Of a DNA stretch of 64,000 nucleotides, positions 11,902-62,609 are shown piece after piece (position 1 is the stretch's first letter; every line of letters begins with the position of its first letter). The notes under the pieces are model-generated. The model was not told the DNA's origin. It was given only the letters and a program-made list of their open reading frames with translations, and ran no database searches. Position numbers and translations under genes: made by a program. The DNA comes from Archegozetes longisetosus (lineage: Eukaryota > Arthropoda > Arachnida > Sarcoptiformes > Trhypochthoniidae). The stretch is from NCBI GenBank assembly GCA_018873245.2, contig JAEMBT020000006.1, positions 9,383,855 through 9,447,854 on the forward strand, read 5' to 3'.

Positions 11902-13839
11902 TTTTTTAAAATAAATATTAATCATTTCAAAATATTCTGTTAGTCAATCATTTGGTTCAATTCTTTTAGTGCTGTAATCCCATTGCTTACAATAGTTAAT
12001 GGAAACCATTTGATGCCATGTTATTTCTTGCTGTTTCTTTCAATCTGATTTTCCACAACAGTAACATTTGAGTCATCATAAGAATGTGTTAATCAAGAAA
12101 ATCCACTTAAATGAAATGTACAGTAAATTTAGTGCAACTTTTGGTTATTGAAGACAATGATCACGGAGATTCTAAATTTATCAGTTGGTTATTACTCTAA
12201 TCATTAGACAATATCTATACATCACTCTAATTTTATCTTTTTTGTTCAACTCTAATCTTGTTACAGAGTTTTAAAATAGGAAAAATTTGAGTTTACAGTG
12301 ATTTTCGCAAATTTACTTGTGACCAAATTCAAAATCAATAAGAAATTGAGAAGAGAGCTGAAAATTGTTGTATCAAAGCAGTAATTTTGATCATTTTTCA
12401 ACATGTTCACTTTATTTCTAAATTGAGTTTTAAAATGTCAAACAGAGCTTAAATGATCAAAAATTGATTGCAAAGATACGATTCATTGAAGAATAAATAG
12501 CATTTTATGTTATTTATGAGCTCATACCGTGAAAGCGTGTCTCATAAATGGCAAATTTTCGCAATAAACGTGACTTTTGATGCACTTTTTCCTAAAACTA
12601 TGAGCCAAGACTTCAAATGTCAATAATTTTGTGTTAGAGCTTTGTCTATTTATTCGGGATCGAACAGAACTTGGTTTTGGGGTTGCAGTGCAGTTCAGTT
12701 CTTAACTATTGAGCGGCTTACAATCGCTTATAGTAGTTCTACAAGATTCTACACTTGAATTTGTAAATAGCGAATGCGTTTATAGTATTCATCACAAATA
12801 TTCCACTATTCACTATTCAATTTGACATCTGAATTGCATTAAATTCTACTTTTATATGCATTGTATTATGTTTTGAGACAAGTTTCTAATGGCAATAATT
12901 CATGACACACTTTGTTAATGTTGGTATATAGAAATTCTACAATGAAAGATACGGCGATAAGACAAGAAATGCCTTTGCATAGCATTAATTAGAAAGTTTC
13001 TATATCTTGTAAAATATTAAAGTCTTAAATTGAAGCTAAAGATTGGTGTATAAACTTTTAAAATATGCAAAGTATTACGAATTGATAGTTGATCAACTTT
13101 AAAGTTAGCTTCGCCTCGTGTTACGAATGTAATGAAAGAAAGGTGCTTTTACAGCGAATAAGATCTCGTTTTTAGTCTTATTTATCTCTTCTGCTTATTA
13201 AATGAGTACTGGGTCTGACGAAACTAAACAAACAGATTGATTAGATATTATATTTAACAAACTATTTGTTCATTTTCAACTGGGAAATTAAACACTTGCT
13301 CGAAAAGATCACTATTGCGAAAATTGACTGTTTATGTAATTAAGCTAAAACAGCGTTGAGTTCAAATTTGAAAAATAGGGTTAAAGAGAAAGAGAAAGAT
13401 TTATTAAATAATGAGTAAGCAGTAAAGATCGAAAAAAGTGGTGTAGAGCAAAGTGTGGCGCCATATGGATTCGGAATAGGTTAATAATTGATATTAGAAA
13501 AATAGGGTTTACCTATTATGATTACGTATAAAAATAAGTAGGTTTCGATATAGAAAATAGTATAGAATATAGTATTGTTGAGGAGGAGCTAATGGCAGCA
13601 TACATTCTATGCGCGTTCACTCTCTCAGCTAACTCTCTTATCTTCAACTTTACCACCAAAACCGATCCAAAATGACGTCATATCGAAAAGCAATCATGGC
13701 TTTGATATTCTGCACAATTTCATAGCACGGTATTAAATACTCAACTAATTCTTATTATGAATGGCAGGAGTGAAGTGAAGTGATTTTTTATCAATATTCG
13801 TGTCATCGATAAGACACTCCAAACCTATTGATTGTCAAT
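11902..13839. other. Intergenic region, MAU2 to UNC13 (UNC13 long-form promoter side)
   Basis: About 1.9 kb without a supportable coding exon. The right half should contain the promoter and 5' UTR of the long UNC13 transcript. The only motif I trust is a palindromic CRE at 13673-13680. A purine-rich patch lies near 13380-13400. Confidence 0.6.
13673..13680. promoter_or_regulatory. Full palindromic CRE (TGACGTCA) upstream of UNC13
   Basis: A perfect TGACGTCA octamer sits 160 bp before the UNC13 start codon. In animals this is the binding site of CREB/ATF bZIP factors, which are active in neurons. Its position fits a proximal promoter, but the transcription start is not known and function is inferred. 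Confidence 0.45.
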
Positions 13840-51977
<38,138 letters not shown>

Positions 51978-53211
51978 TTTCAATTGTATATTAAAACAGA
52001 AAGGTTTTCATATTTCTAATACATTATCATATAAATCAACATAAGGTATAAAAACTCGATTTCAAATCATGTACTGAAGTGTAATTCCCATAAAAACGGT
52101 TTGATATCATCATTTTGTGAAATAGTCAACATTTTCTACATTATAAACTATACATCAGATTAATGATATTCCATATTTTGCTTGAATTTATTACAACTAA
52201 TTCAGTGTAATGTTCAAAAATTGACGCATTTCTGCATTTTGGGTCTGCAAAAATGCATTAAACTCTCGATTATTTCCTATGATTACATGACTTTTGTTGG
52301 AATGCGGATCACCTGGCAAGTTAGTTGAGACCAGTCGCGATCAAATTTTTGTGATTGATAGTGATTATTCATGAGGTGGTCAGTAATGAAATGGTCATTA
52401 ATAAAACAGCCAGTGATCAAATTACCAACAGTAAGAATGCGATGATAGGAAACTGTGAAATTCTGTATGTCAGTTATACCCCTTTCTTATCTGTTCTATA
52501 AGTTATATTTTTATAAAGTTACTAAAGACCAATTATGCACATTTTTAATATTATGTATTTATCTGAAAAACTAAACTCTTAACCTCGGGTCTTTCCTTGT
52601 GTGTAAGGGGTGTCCAATTGTAATCAAATTAGTTGAACGCCGAGTGCCAACCCCTTCATTATATCATTTTGATTTGTTATCAATAACTTTTACGCATATC
52701 ATTCAATTGATTATAACTTATGCGCAATCCAACCAATTGTGTGAAAAGCATATTAACTCAGTTACTCTTTAATAACATTAACTTTTCCTAAATTTGTTAT
52801 CGATTTAAAAATGTAAAATATTTTATTTATTATTATTATAATTATTACTATTGATTTATTATATTTAATATTTGATGCACTTATTGTTGAATCGATTTAA
52901 ATCAGTTTATCCTTCAAATGAAATGAGAAAAGCCTTCACATTCTAAGGGAAAACCTATATTGTTATTTAGTGTTTCAGTCGTGTTATATAATTCAAATTT
53001 CTATCAATCCTGTGATTTCTGACAATTATGATCCTTTTCAATGATTATCAAACTCAATAAAACAAATTATGATTGAAGCCGAAGCTACACTTTTTCATTA
53101 TATTCTATCAACTGATTCATTGATTGACTGATTGGTTGATTTGGATTAAATAAAATTAAATCCGAAAGTAGTTGAAAAATGAAGAATAATTGAAATATAT
53201 TAAATATTTAA
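51978..53211. other. Intergenic region between UNC13 and FARS2 3' ends
   Basis: 1.2 kb between convergent stop codons, AT-rich, expected to hold both 3' UTRs. No coding exon, RNA gene or recognisable repeat other than short AT-rich runs. Confidence 0.6.
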
Positions 53212-54568
53212 TTACCTAATTTCTACATTCAAATTTTCAGCGACATATCTTTCAATTTGTTTATGAATGACATTTACTTCATCTTTAGTTAACATTCTTT
53301 CGTGACTTCTATAAACAATTCTATAGCAATTGGATGTTCTTCCATTTTTATTAGTGAATTCGTCAATAAGTTTAACCTGTTCTACGAGATCTCCGCCAAT
53401 ATTACGCACTATATCATGAACATCATTCGGAGACCAGAAAGCATTTTGCGGTAACCAAAAAGATATATCAAATATCAATTGCGGATGTATTGAAATTGGT
53501 TTATAAGTGATTTTATCCGAATGTTTGGCGTTTTCGAATTGGCACAGAAATCCTGTGTCTTTGGTCCAGAAGAGTCTAATATCAGGAATTTGGTATCGAA
53601 GCATAGCTAGCCTTTCGATACCTATTCCAAAAGCCCAACCTATCTTATCATTATGTCCTGCATTCTTAAGTAGTTGATGCTCAACTATTCCTGAACCTAA
53701 TATTTCTACCCATTTCTCGTTGTGATATATCTCTAGCTCCCAACTCGGATGAGTAAATGGAAAATATGCCGAAACCCAACGCATCTCTAAGTCTTCACCT
53801 AATAGTTGTCTAATGTATGATTCTGTTGTGGATTTCAGAATAGATTCGACTATTTTGACAGCTTCTAAATTATGATTCTCTTGTCTCAATGGAGTCCTCG
53901 AAGATTGTGAAGTTTCAAAAATATTCTTAAGGCCTCTTTCGGTAAACTATTGAGAGAAAAGAGAAAATAAAACAACAAACTGAGAACTGATCAAAGACCT
54001 GTTCGCTGTTATTCGAATAGAGTCGCAATGCTTCGCACTGATGAAAGGCTGCGTTGTGTGTTTTGTCGATCTGATCTCTTCGATATACATCTCCGATGCA
54101 AATAAATGCTTTCGAATTCTTCTTCAGACAATCGTTCTGGTGAGCAGATGTATGCGATCGAAGCACGTAATCCTTATTGACATAGTACGTGTCTGACTTA
54201 CTCCGTGACACATGATCTTTCGGCACCAGTAATGAGTCAAAGTTTGCCTTCAAGTCAACCACTGGTGAGTCGAATCTAAATATATCGTAGTCTTTAAAGA
54301 ATTGCCGAATGTTTTCTGATAACAAATATATAGGGTTTCCTTTTTCTTCGTGCAAATTGCGACCAATTAGTGACAAAACTTTTGGAGTAACATTAGTCCA
54401 ATCGTCTGTTATGTAAGTTTTGTCTAATATTTGTATCGATCCGTTCGCAATCTCTACATTTTGTTTGGCCTCTGTATTACAATTACGTTTTGATATTAAA
54501 CATGTAATGCATTTATTTCGATTTAAGACTTTCTCAATTAGCTGATGTACAACTTTATTCGTAAACAT
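53212..54568 (-). CDS. FARS2: Phenylalanine--tRNA ligase, mitochondrial
   Basis: Exons 54568-53999 and 53946-53212, joined in phase 0 across a 52 bp intron, give 434 aa (human 451). This monomeric class II synthetase charges mitochondrial tRNA-Phe. Seen: an N-terminus rich in basic residues and lacking acids, suited to mitochondrial import (about residues 1-30); the conserved ILDKTYITDDWTNVT entry; NFDSLLVPKDH and LRSHTSAHQ; class II motif 2 as IGDVYRRDQIDKTHNAAFHQ; motif 3 as GWAFGIGIERLAML followed by PDIRLFW; and a C-terminal anticodon-binding FDX-ACB domain (about 335-434) with ISFWLPQNAFWSPNDVHDIV. The second exon has no ATG near its start and must be read as a continuation. The gene follows CDC23 on the same strand. 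Confidence 0.97.
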
Positions 54569-55292
54569 GTTTCAAATGTAAACACATAAATGAGTGTCAC
54601 ATGCTTTCCATACCTTCAATTCATTTGATTACAATTCTAGCGTCAAATTCAAAGCGCTTAACCGGACAGCAAATGTACTATCTGTCCAGAAAATGCATGC
54701 AATTCAACTCAATGATAATTTTGACAACGCTTATAATCTTTCGAAAAAGTTGAAAAGTCGAGAAGATCAATTGCATACCTTTTTGGATAGATAGTGTGTT
54801 AGTTTGAATAAGGTTCACGTTAAAATCAAACTATAACTGAGGTTTACAAAAAACAGGTTAACTGCAACATAAAAAACCGCTCAGTCATAAACTGAACTTC
54901 AGGGACGAATAATAGAGATCTTGATAATAGTTAACGAACTTTTGATCATTAAGTTTATTGTAAAATATGAGGATAATATAAATAAGTAAAATGATGTGTT
55001 TTATAAAGTAAATAAAAATATTCTGATTACCATCTTATACAAAACATAAATCTAATCTATTGAATGAAGTTAAATTGAAGAAAGTGTGTTTACTAATGAT
55101 CAAATCTTATCTGTTCAACTGAGTAGAATGCTTTACATATACTTTTTATTGATAAAATAGTTTTCAAATCAACTTTAGACAAATCAATATACAAATAAAA
55201 CTCAAATTCTAAATTTTTGCATCATTTTATTAGTGAAATTATTTTATTTCAAGAATTATTAAACTTTTATATGAAGAATCGTTGTCATAGAA
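54569..55292. other. Intergenic region between CDC23 3' end and FARS2 start
   Basis: 724 bp that should contain the CDC23 3' UTR and the FARS2 promoter. A 66-codon open frame on the plus strand (54594-54794) has no recognisable product. No other feature seen. Confidence 0.6.
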
Positions 55293-56954
55293 TTACTCGA
55301 GTACTGAACACCTTTTTTGAATTTCTTTTAATAATGACTTTCCTTCATCTCTGGATTCTGAAAATTGTGTGCACTTTTGCGCAGCATTTTGTGCAAGTTT
55401 TAACTCTCCACGATTCAAATGGTAATTAGCCAAAAACTTATAGGCATGAGAAAGATCACTACCAGTATTCATTTGAACAGAATCTGCAGTTTCTGAATTA
55501 GAAGCACGATTAATGAAATCGGTATAAGCAGCGGCTGCCTTATTGTCTTCATGCAATCGTTCGTAAAGCGAGGCTAATCTAAACAAAGCGATTCCGCCGG
55601 CTTTCCAATAACACTTTATCGCATCATAATTTCGTTCCAGTTTCTCCAGTGTTTCTCCGGTCGCGATCATCATTCGAGAGTCATTAGGTCTCAAACAATG
55701 GGCCACCGAATAATAATACAGGCAATAGGCAGGCATTTTTAATATTTCGTAAGTTTGTCCCAATCCATACCACGCTCTGTAATCTCTTTTATTACACTTA
55801 ATCGCCGAACGATATGCTTGAATGGCAGCGCCAGTGTTCTTCATTTCCATATACTCGTGTCCCATAAGAGTCCAAGCAGACAGGTGTCTTGGATTGAGTT
55901 GCAGAGCACGAGAGAAGTAAACGACAGCTTTTGGGTGTTGTGATCGAAGACTATAGAAGTTAGCGATGCAACAGCATGTCTCAACACGGAACGGGTCTAT
56001 GGAGTTGGCTGCGTGTGCCAATGAACTCAACTCTGTTCGCATGTCTTTCACATAAAGCAAATTACTGTAAATGTCCATCGCGTCAAGTCGTGCAGGATCT
56101 GACTTTCGTATCTCTCGAAACAGATCAATCGCTCCATCAACGTCTCGCAGATTGTGTTTTGCAATCGCTATTTGGCTTAGTATATAATTACAAGAATTGA
56201 ATGATTTAAGTAAAGCCGTGTAGAGCGAAAGCGCGTCCTCATTCAGCTGTAATTCGAGATAAACTGCTCCTAGAAATAGTTTTTTAAACCAATGACTTGG
56301 AAGTTCGAGTGCATCCAATTGAGATTTTTCATCAATTATCAGTGATAACTGATGCCATGAACACCAATTCAATGGATCCAATTGTATACTTTTAGATAAT
56401 ACATCGATCGCTTCCCAATTGAGCTCAAGTTTAAGTAAAACAATGCCATAAACATAAAGCAAATACGAGTCTTCGTTGAACTTAGTGTCTTTACTGTACA
56501 ACTCTTGTAACTCATTCCTCAGTTCACTAAACAATTTAATAGAAGAATCAGAAGCCATACAATTGGTTTCAGTCATTCGATCCAATCGTTTCTTTTCTGC
56601 CGATAAATATCTTGAATAGAAATAAAGAAATCGTATTTCACTAATCATTGAGTCTTTGGTGAAAAAAGCGGTTCTTTCGTATTCACCCAAATCATAACAA
56701 CTTTTGGCTAATAAATATTTCGGATTACTGTTTACGTTACTATTAATCGTATCAGTTGATTGATTCATTGAATTATTGGCTCGAGTCATCACTTCACTCA
56801 TGTTGTCATTCATTTGATGATCATTTGATTCTTCGATTGTCTTCTCTAACGAATACAGCAGCTCTGCCGACCATTTAGCTGACTGTTTGAGTCCTCGAAC
56901 GGCGCTTTGATTGTAGCATTGCATCAAATCACTTTTCATCGATTCAGGATCCAT
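55293..56954 (-). CDS. CDC23: CDC23 / APC8, TPR subunit of the anaphase-promoting complex
   Basis: An intronless gene of 553 codons, unusual among its intron-rich neighbours. APC8 is a scaffold TPR subunit of the APC/C ubiquitin ligase, which destroys securin and cyclins. Seen: an N-terminal helical domain (about residues 1-270) with YLLAKSCYDLGEYERTAFF and RFLYFYSRYLSAEKKR, both typical of the APC8 family; a linker low in complexity with NNSMNQSTDTINSN; then consecutive TPRs (about 270-530) with HPKAVVYFSRALQLNPRHLS, AWTLMGHEYMEMKNT and RAWYGLGQTYEILKMPAYCL. The length is slightly below human (about 597). Complete, with no frameshift. Retrocopy origin is possible given the absence of introns, but no poly(A) remnant or target duplication is seen. 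Head-to-head with DCAF12. Confidence 0.95.
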   Translation of the reverse strand: MDPESMKSDLMQCYNQSAVRGLKQSAKWSAELLYSLEKTIEESNDHQMNDNMSEVMTRANNSMNQSTDTINSNVNSNPKYLLAKSCYDLGEYERTAFFTKDSMISEIRFLYFYSRYLSAEKKRLDRMTETNCMASDSSIKLFSELRNELQELYSKDTKFNEDSYLLYVYGIVLLKLELNWEAIDVLSKSIQLDPLNWCSWHQLSLIIDEKSQLDALELPSHWFKKLFLGAVYLELQLNEDALSLYTALLKSFNSCNYILSQIAIAKHNLRDVDGAIDLFREIRKSDPARLDAMDIYSNLLYVKDMRTELSSLAHAANSIDPFRVETCCCIANFYSLRSQHPKAVVYFSRALQLNPRHLSAWTLMGHEYMEMKNTGAAIQAYRSAIKCNKRDYRAWYGLGQTYEILKMPAYCLYYYSVAHCLRPNDSRMMIATGETLEKLERNYDAIKCYWKAGGIALFRLASLYERLHEDNKAAAAYTDFINRASNSETADSVQMNTGSDLSHAYKFLANYHLNRGELKLAQNAAQKCTQFSESRDEGKSLLKEIQKRCSVLE

Positions 56955-57642
56955 TGTCTAATATATATTTTTTCTTATTGTTTATAAATGACAATCAACT
57001 AATATTTGTTTAGAAGTTATTCAATTCAATTTGAATGCGCTTTTGGTAGAGATCTGAACCGATCTACGTCAGAAAAAGTAGCTGTATAGGAATGAACCGA
57101 TAACTTTTTAAAACATCCATTAATGACGTTACGCCGAAATTGACTTTTGGTGACGACTTCTATCCTTTTGTTACCCTGTTTTTCAGTTGAGCTCTCGTTG
57201 CCATCTGATAAAAACGTAACGTTGTTAGTGAATGTGCTAAATATTTAAATTGATAGTAATTTTGACTTTAAAACCAAAAAATATTTGATTTGCTATAATG
57301 TAGTGTCAAATTGTTTCCTTTTTTCTCACTAAATAAATCTCACTGAGCGATCCTTCATTTGCATAAATATATACATCATATTTATATAACTATTCAGAAG
57401 TAATTTATTTCTAAATTTAAGGATCAATTAAAAATAATTGTTTTTTATCAGTCTCTAATGCATTCAAATATAATCTGTTTGTATGTAAACAATGAAATAA
57501 AGGCGCGTTTAATTGGGTTTTAATTTTTAAAAAAGATGGTTTTGTGATAAATCATTTTAATACCAACTTAGACTTATATTTGGATTTAAATTAACCGTAT
57601 TTAGAGGGCGTTGATAAATAATTGAAGTCTAATAGTGACTAA
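56955..57642. promoter_or_regulatory. Divergent promoter region, CDC23 / DCAF12
   Basis: 688 bp between outward-facing start codons. AT-rich; no convincing core promoter element could be assigned. Confidence 0.5.
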
Positions 57643-59323
<1,681 letters not shown>

Positions 59324-60172
59324 AAATGAGTTACGTTTGAATTACGTACCAGTCTTACTCAAAAGTTTATTTTCCACCATAAAAAATATTTATTAATCAA
59401 ATTAAAGTCAAATCGACCTGTATATATTTTTCATTTGTTTTCTAATCGATAACTTTCTTCATTAAATAGTTTTATTGAAATCTTTATTGTATATTAATTA
59501 TATATATATATACATATATATACTGTTTTAATATTAGATCTCAATCCATAATTAATAAAATTTAGCTCAGAATTACCATAAATTGAATTATTGATTCAAA
59601 AGAATAATGTTTAAGGTTTTGAGTGAGGTCCAAATAAGAGTTATTCTATAATGCATTTGGTTGTCCCAACAGACATTCATGTAAATAACATAAAACTCAT
59701 AGAACAAAATCACTTTAACAGTTTGTTTGCTTTTTCACTTACTATGTATAAACAAATCATAAAAGCTTTCAGTCCTCTTAAACTCTGAGAAGTTTGCAAT
59801 TAAAACTTTGGATCTGTTCGATTAAAGAACTCGAGAATATTCGTTACTTGAACTGAACCATCAGGCGACTTAGATAGAAATGAGCAATTCGGTAATTTAA
59901 AAGAACTTTGATTCATTTTAAAAGTGAGACTTTCTAAAAGTTTCAGCGCGTTAAATTTTGGTCAGGCCAAGTTTAAAGAGATTAAATATGTTATGTTTGA
60001 TAAAACTATTGAACTACACATTAAACTTAATGCAATTTTTACATAATTTAGTAGCCGTAATATATGTGATAAATATCACATGATTCAAACGAAATGCTTT
60101 AAGCATTTATTTACCTACAAATATGAAACATTGATTGTTTTTAAAAACTAATTTAATCAATCATTTGCCATA
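59324..60172. other. Intergenic region between DCAF12 and METTL17
   Basis: 849 bp with the DCAF12 3' UTR, a (TA)n tract at about 59498-59521, an AATAAA at 59554-59559 and presumably the METTL17 promoter. No coding exon seen. Confidence 0.6.
59498..59521. repeat. (TA)n microsatellite, interrupted
   Basis: TA repeat with one TACA interruption in the 3' region of DCAF12. Confidence 0.85.
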
Positions 60173-62609
60173 ATGTCTAATATATCACCTAAAATATCTT
60201 CATTGTTATCGTTGAATATCACAAAATATAGGACTCATCTGTTGAGAGTAAGAATTTATTCATTAATTTTACGAATAGAATAACTAAAAGTTTAAAACAG
60301 TTTTTCAATGAATTAATAAAATTTATATTTAAATGATTTAAGTTTGTATCAAATAAACCGAAGTATACGGCAAATATTGAAGGTGATGTATGGAATCAGT
60401 TCGATGGAGGTCTTAAGCACAGAAAACATGAGGGAAGAAGGCACTTGCCATGCGTTTCATTACCTCATAGACTAGAATCAGCTGCCATTCAGTTGATTAA
60501 TAGTAAATCATTTCTAACTAATCAATATTTTGATTGATTTACTGATTGTTTTATCATTTGTTTAGAATATAATTGTTCACAATTCAAATATGATGTCGAA
60601 AGAATGTTCGCGAGAGTTCATTTCCATCAAATGCCGGCCGAACCAGCAGAGGTCAGAGAAAAAGCTAAAGAATTCGCTCACCTAATAGCTCTCAAAGGTC
60701 TTAAACTTGTGGCTATTATAGCCATCAATTCATATTGATTTTTCAATCTTTGACATAAGATTTGATATTCACAATCGATTCAATTAGAGTTAAATGAGTT
60801 CTTTCTTTAAAACAGATGGTATTGATATCGATTCTTTGCCTGAAGACGAAAGAGAAACAGTTTTAGAGAAAAGGAAAGATAAAATTCTTTCTCGATTGAG
60901 ACGATCTTTCTATCATTGGAAAGACATTGAGTGAGTCTTTCAATATTTGACCTTTTATCAAAGACTTTAATCATTGTTCGAAATAACCTAAATCTTGATC
61001 AACAGATACGATGATTATTCATCAGTTGTCTATATGACAGCTCGTCTTCCGGCCAATTATGCGTCTCTCTTAGCTGTTTTCAATGAAGTATGAATTTGAA
61101 TTATCTTTCTCATAAACTTTTAAACATTGTTTCAACGAACTTATAATTTCAGATAAAGAAAAGTGATCCAGATTTTAAACCCACAACTTTATTCGATTTT
61201 GGTTCTGGCGTCGGAACAACAATATGGGCTGCAAATGAAATTTGGCCGAAATCATTCGATGAATACTTTTGTGTTGACACTTCTGCTCACATGAACGATC
61301 TCTCGAGACTTATTCTTCAGGGAGGAAAAGAAAATAAGAAAATGATTTACGAAACTGTCTTCTATCGACAATTTCTACCCGTTTCACATACCGTAAAATT
61401 CAAACATTAGTTCATGTTTTTCTGAGTTGTTAATCTTAATCTTATAAATATTCTTAACAATAGATTAAATACGATTTAGTCGTAAGCGCTTTTTCATTAC
61501 TTGAAATGCCAGACTCTAAAAATAGAATTCATGTAATTGAAAATCTTTGGCACAAAACACAAGATATGTTAGTCATTGTAGAACATGGAACTCGAGCGGG
61601 CTTTGCAGCAGTTTTGGAGGCGAGAAATCTTATACTACAATTGTCTGGTCATGACGTGACCAGTGCTTTCAAAGATAATCTATTGGAAAATAAACTTTCC
61701 ACAGAACTCAACAGCACTGATTCCACTATAATTGCACCGGTCAGTCAAATTTGATAATTGCATCAGAAACAAATTCAATTACTTTTAAACCTAATTATCA
61801 AATTTTTTCTACTTCAGTGTCCTCATGAGTTTTCATGTCCGCGTCAGTTCACAAAAGGTCCAGTTCTTTGCAACTTTGAAGTGAATTACAATCCATTGCA
61901 TTACGGACAAGAGGTTGTCATTTCTGATTGAATGATTTTTGAGTTAACTATACTTATTTTCTTATGGGTATCTAGAAAGCGTATTCTTCGAGAGAGCGAT
62001 ACTCGTATATTGTGATTCGTAAAGGGACTAAACAACCAGGTACTCAAACTATTTTAAACTCTTGTTTAATCTGTGAAAGAGTTATCTTATTATATAGGAT
62101 ATTTTGAAAATCATTGAAACCAGCATTGAATTGTTGGGTTCACTAACCATTCAATACTGATTTAGTCGGAATCTGAAATTTAGTTTTGATTTTCCCGACT
62201 TGTTTAAGATTAAAAATAAATCCATGGAATGGTTTTAATTATTTAGAAGAAATTCATTAACGGAAAGCTCAATAGAATAATGCAATTGAACATAAGATTT
62301 GTATATTTTTTAGAATTAAAGACATGGCCTAGAATTGTTCAGCCTGTTATTTTAGGACATAACAGATCAATTTGCCGGTTTTGTTGTAGTGATGGAAAAA
62401 TAAAGGAAGTTATCTTCACAAAGTCTAGGCACGAAAGGTTAGCCCAATCTTCTAAACTTTAACTTATCGAACTCTAATTCATTCTTACTTTCACTGTTAT
62501 TAGGCACACATATCGTTGTGCAAAGATTAGTAGATGGGGAGATAAATTCCCAGCCAATATACAAGAAGTGATTAGAAATGATGATCCAGATTCAGAAGAC
62601 AATGGATAA
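60173..62609 (+). CDS. METTL17: METTL17 / Rsm22-like mitochondrial ribosome small-subunit assembly factor
   Basis: Eleven exons: 60173-60247, 60343-60502, 60566-60697, 60816-60930, 61006-61087, 61153-61392, 61464-61739, 61818-61913, 61976-62039, 62314-62437 and 62504-62609; 489 aa (human 456), phases consistent. Family knowledge: an iron-sulfur methyltransferase-like protein that binds the maturing mitochondrial small ribosomal subunit. Seen: a short Ser/Lys/Leu-rich N-terminus compatible with mitochondrial import; LPHRLESAAIQLIN; VVYMTARLPANYASLLAVFN; a Rossmann motif I TTLFDFGSGVGTTIWAA; FYRQFLPVSH; VVSAFSLLEMP; and VIVEHGTRAG. Three cysteines in CPHEFSCPRQFTKGPVLC plus CRFCCSDG match the positions of the 4Fe-4S ligands of human METTL17. 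The first exon start is supported by frame only, so an earlier start cannot be excluded. Confidence 0.95.

Noticed and set aside
55755-56200. Plus-strand frames opposite CDC23
   Set aside because: Shadows of the TPR-coding strand without any family resemblance.
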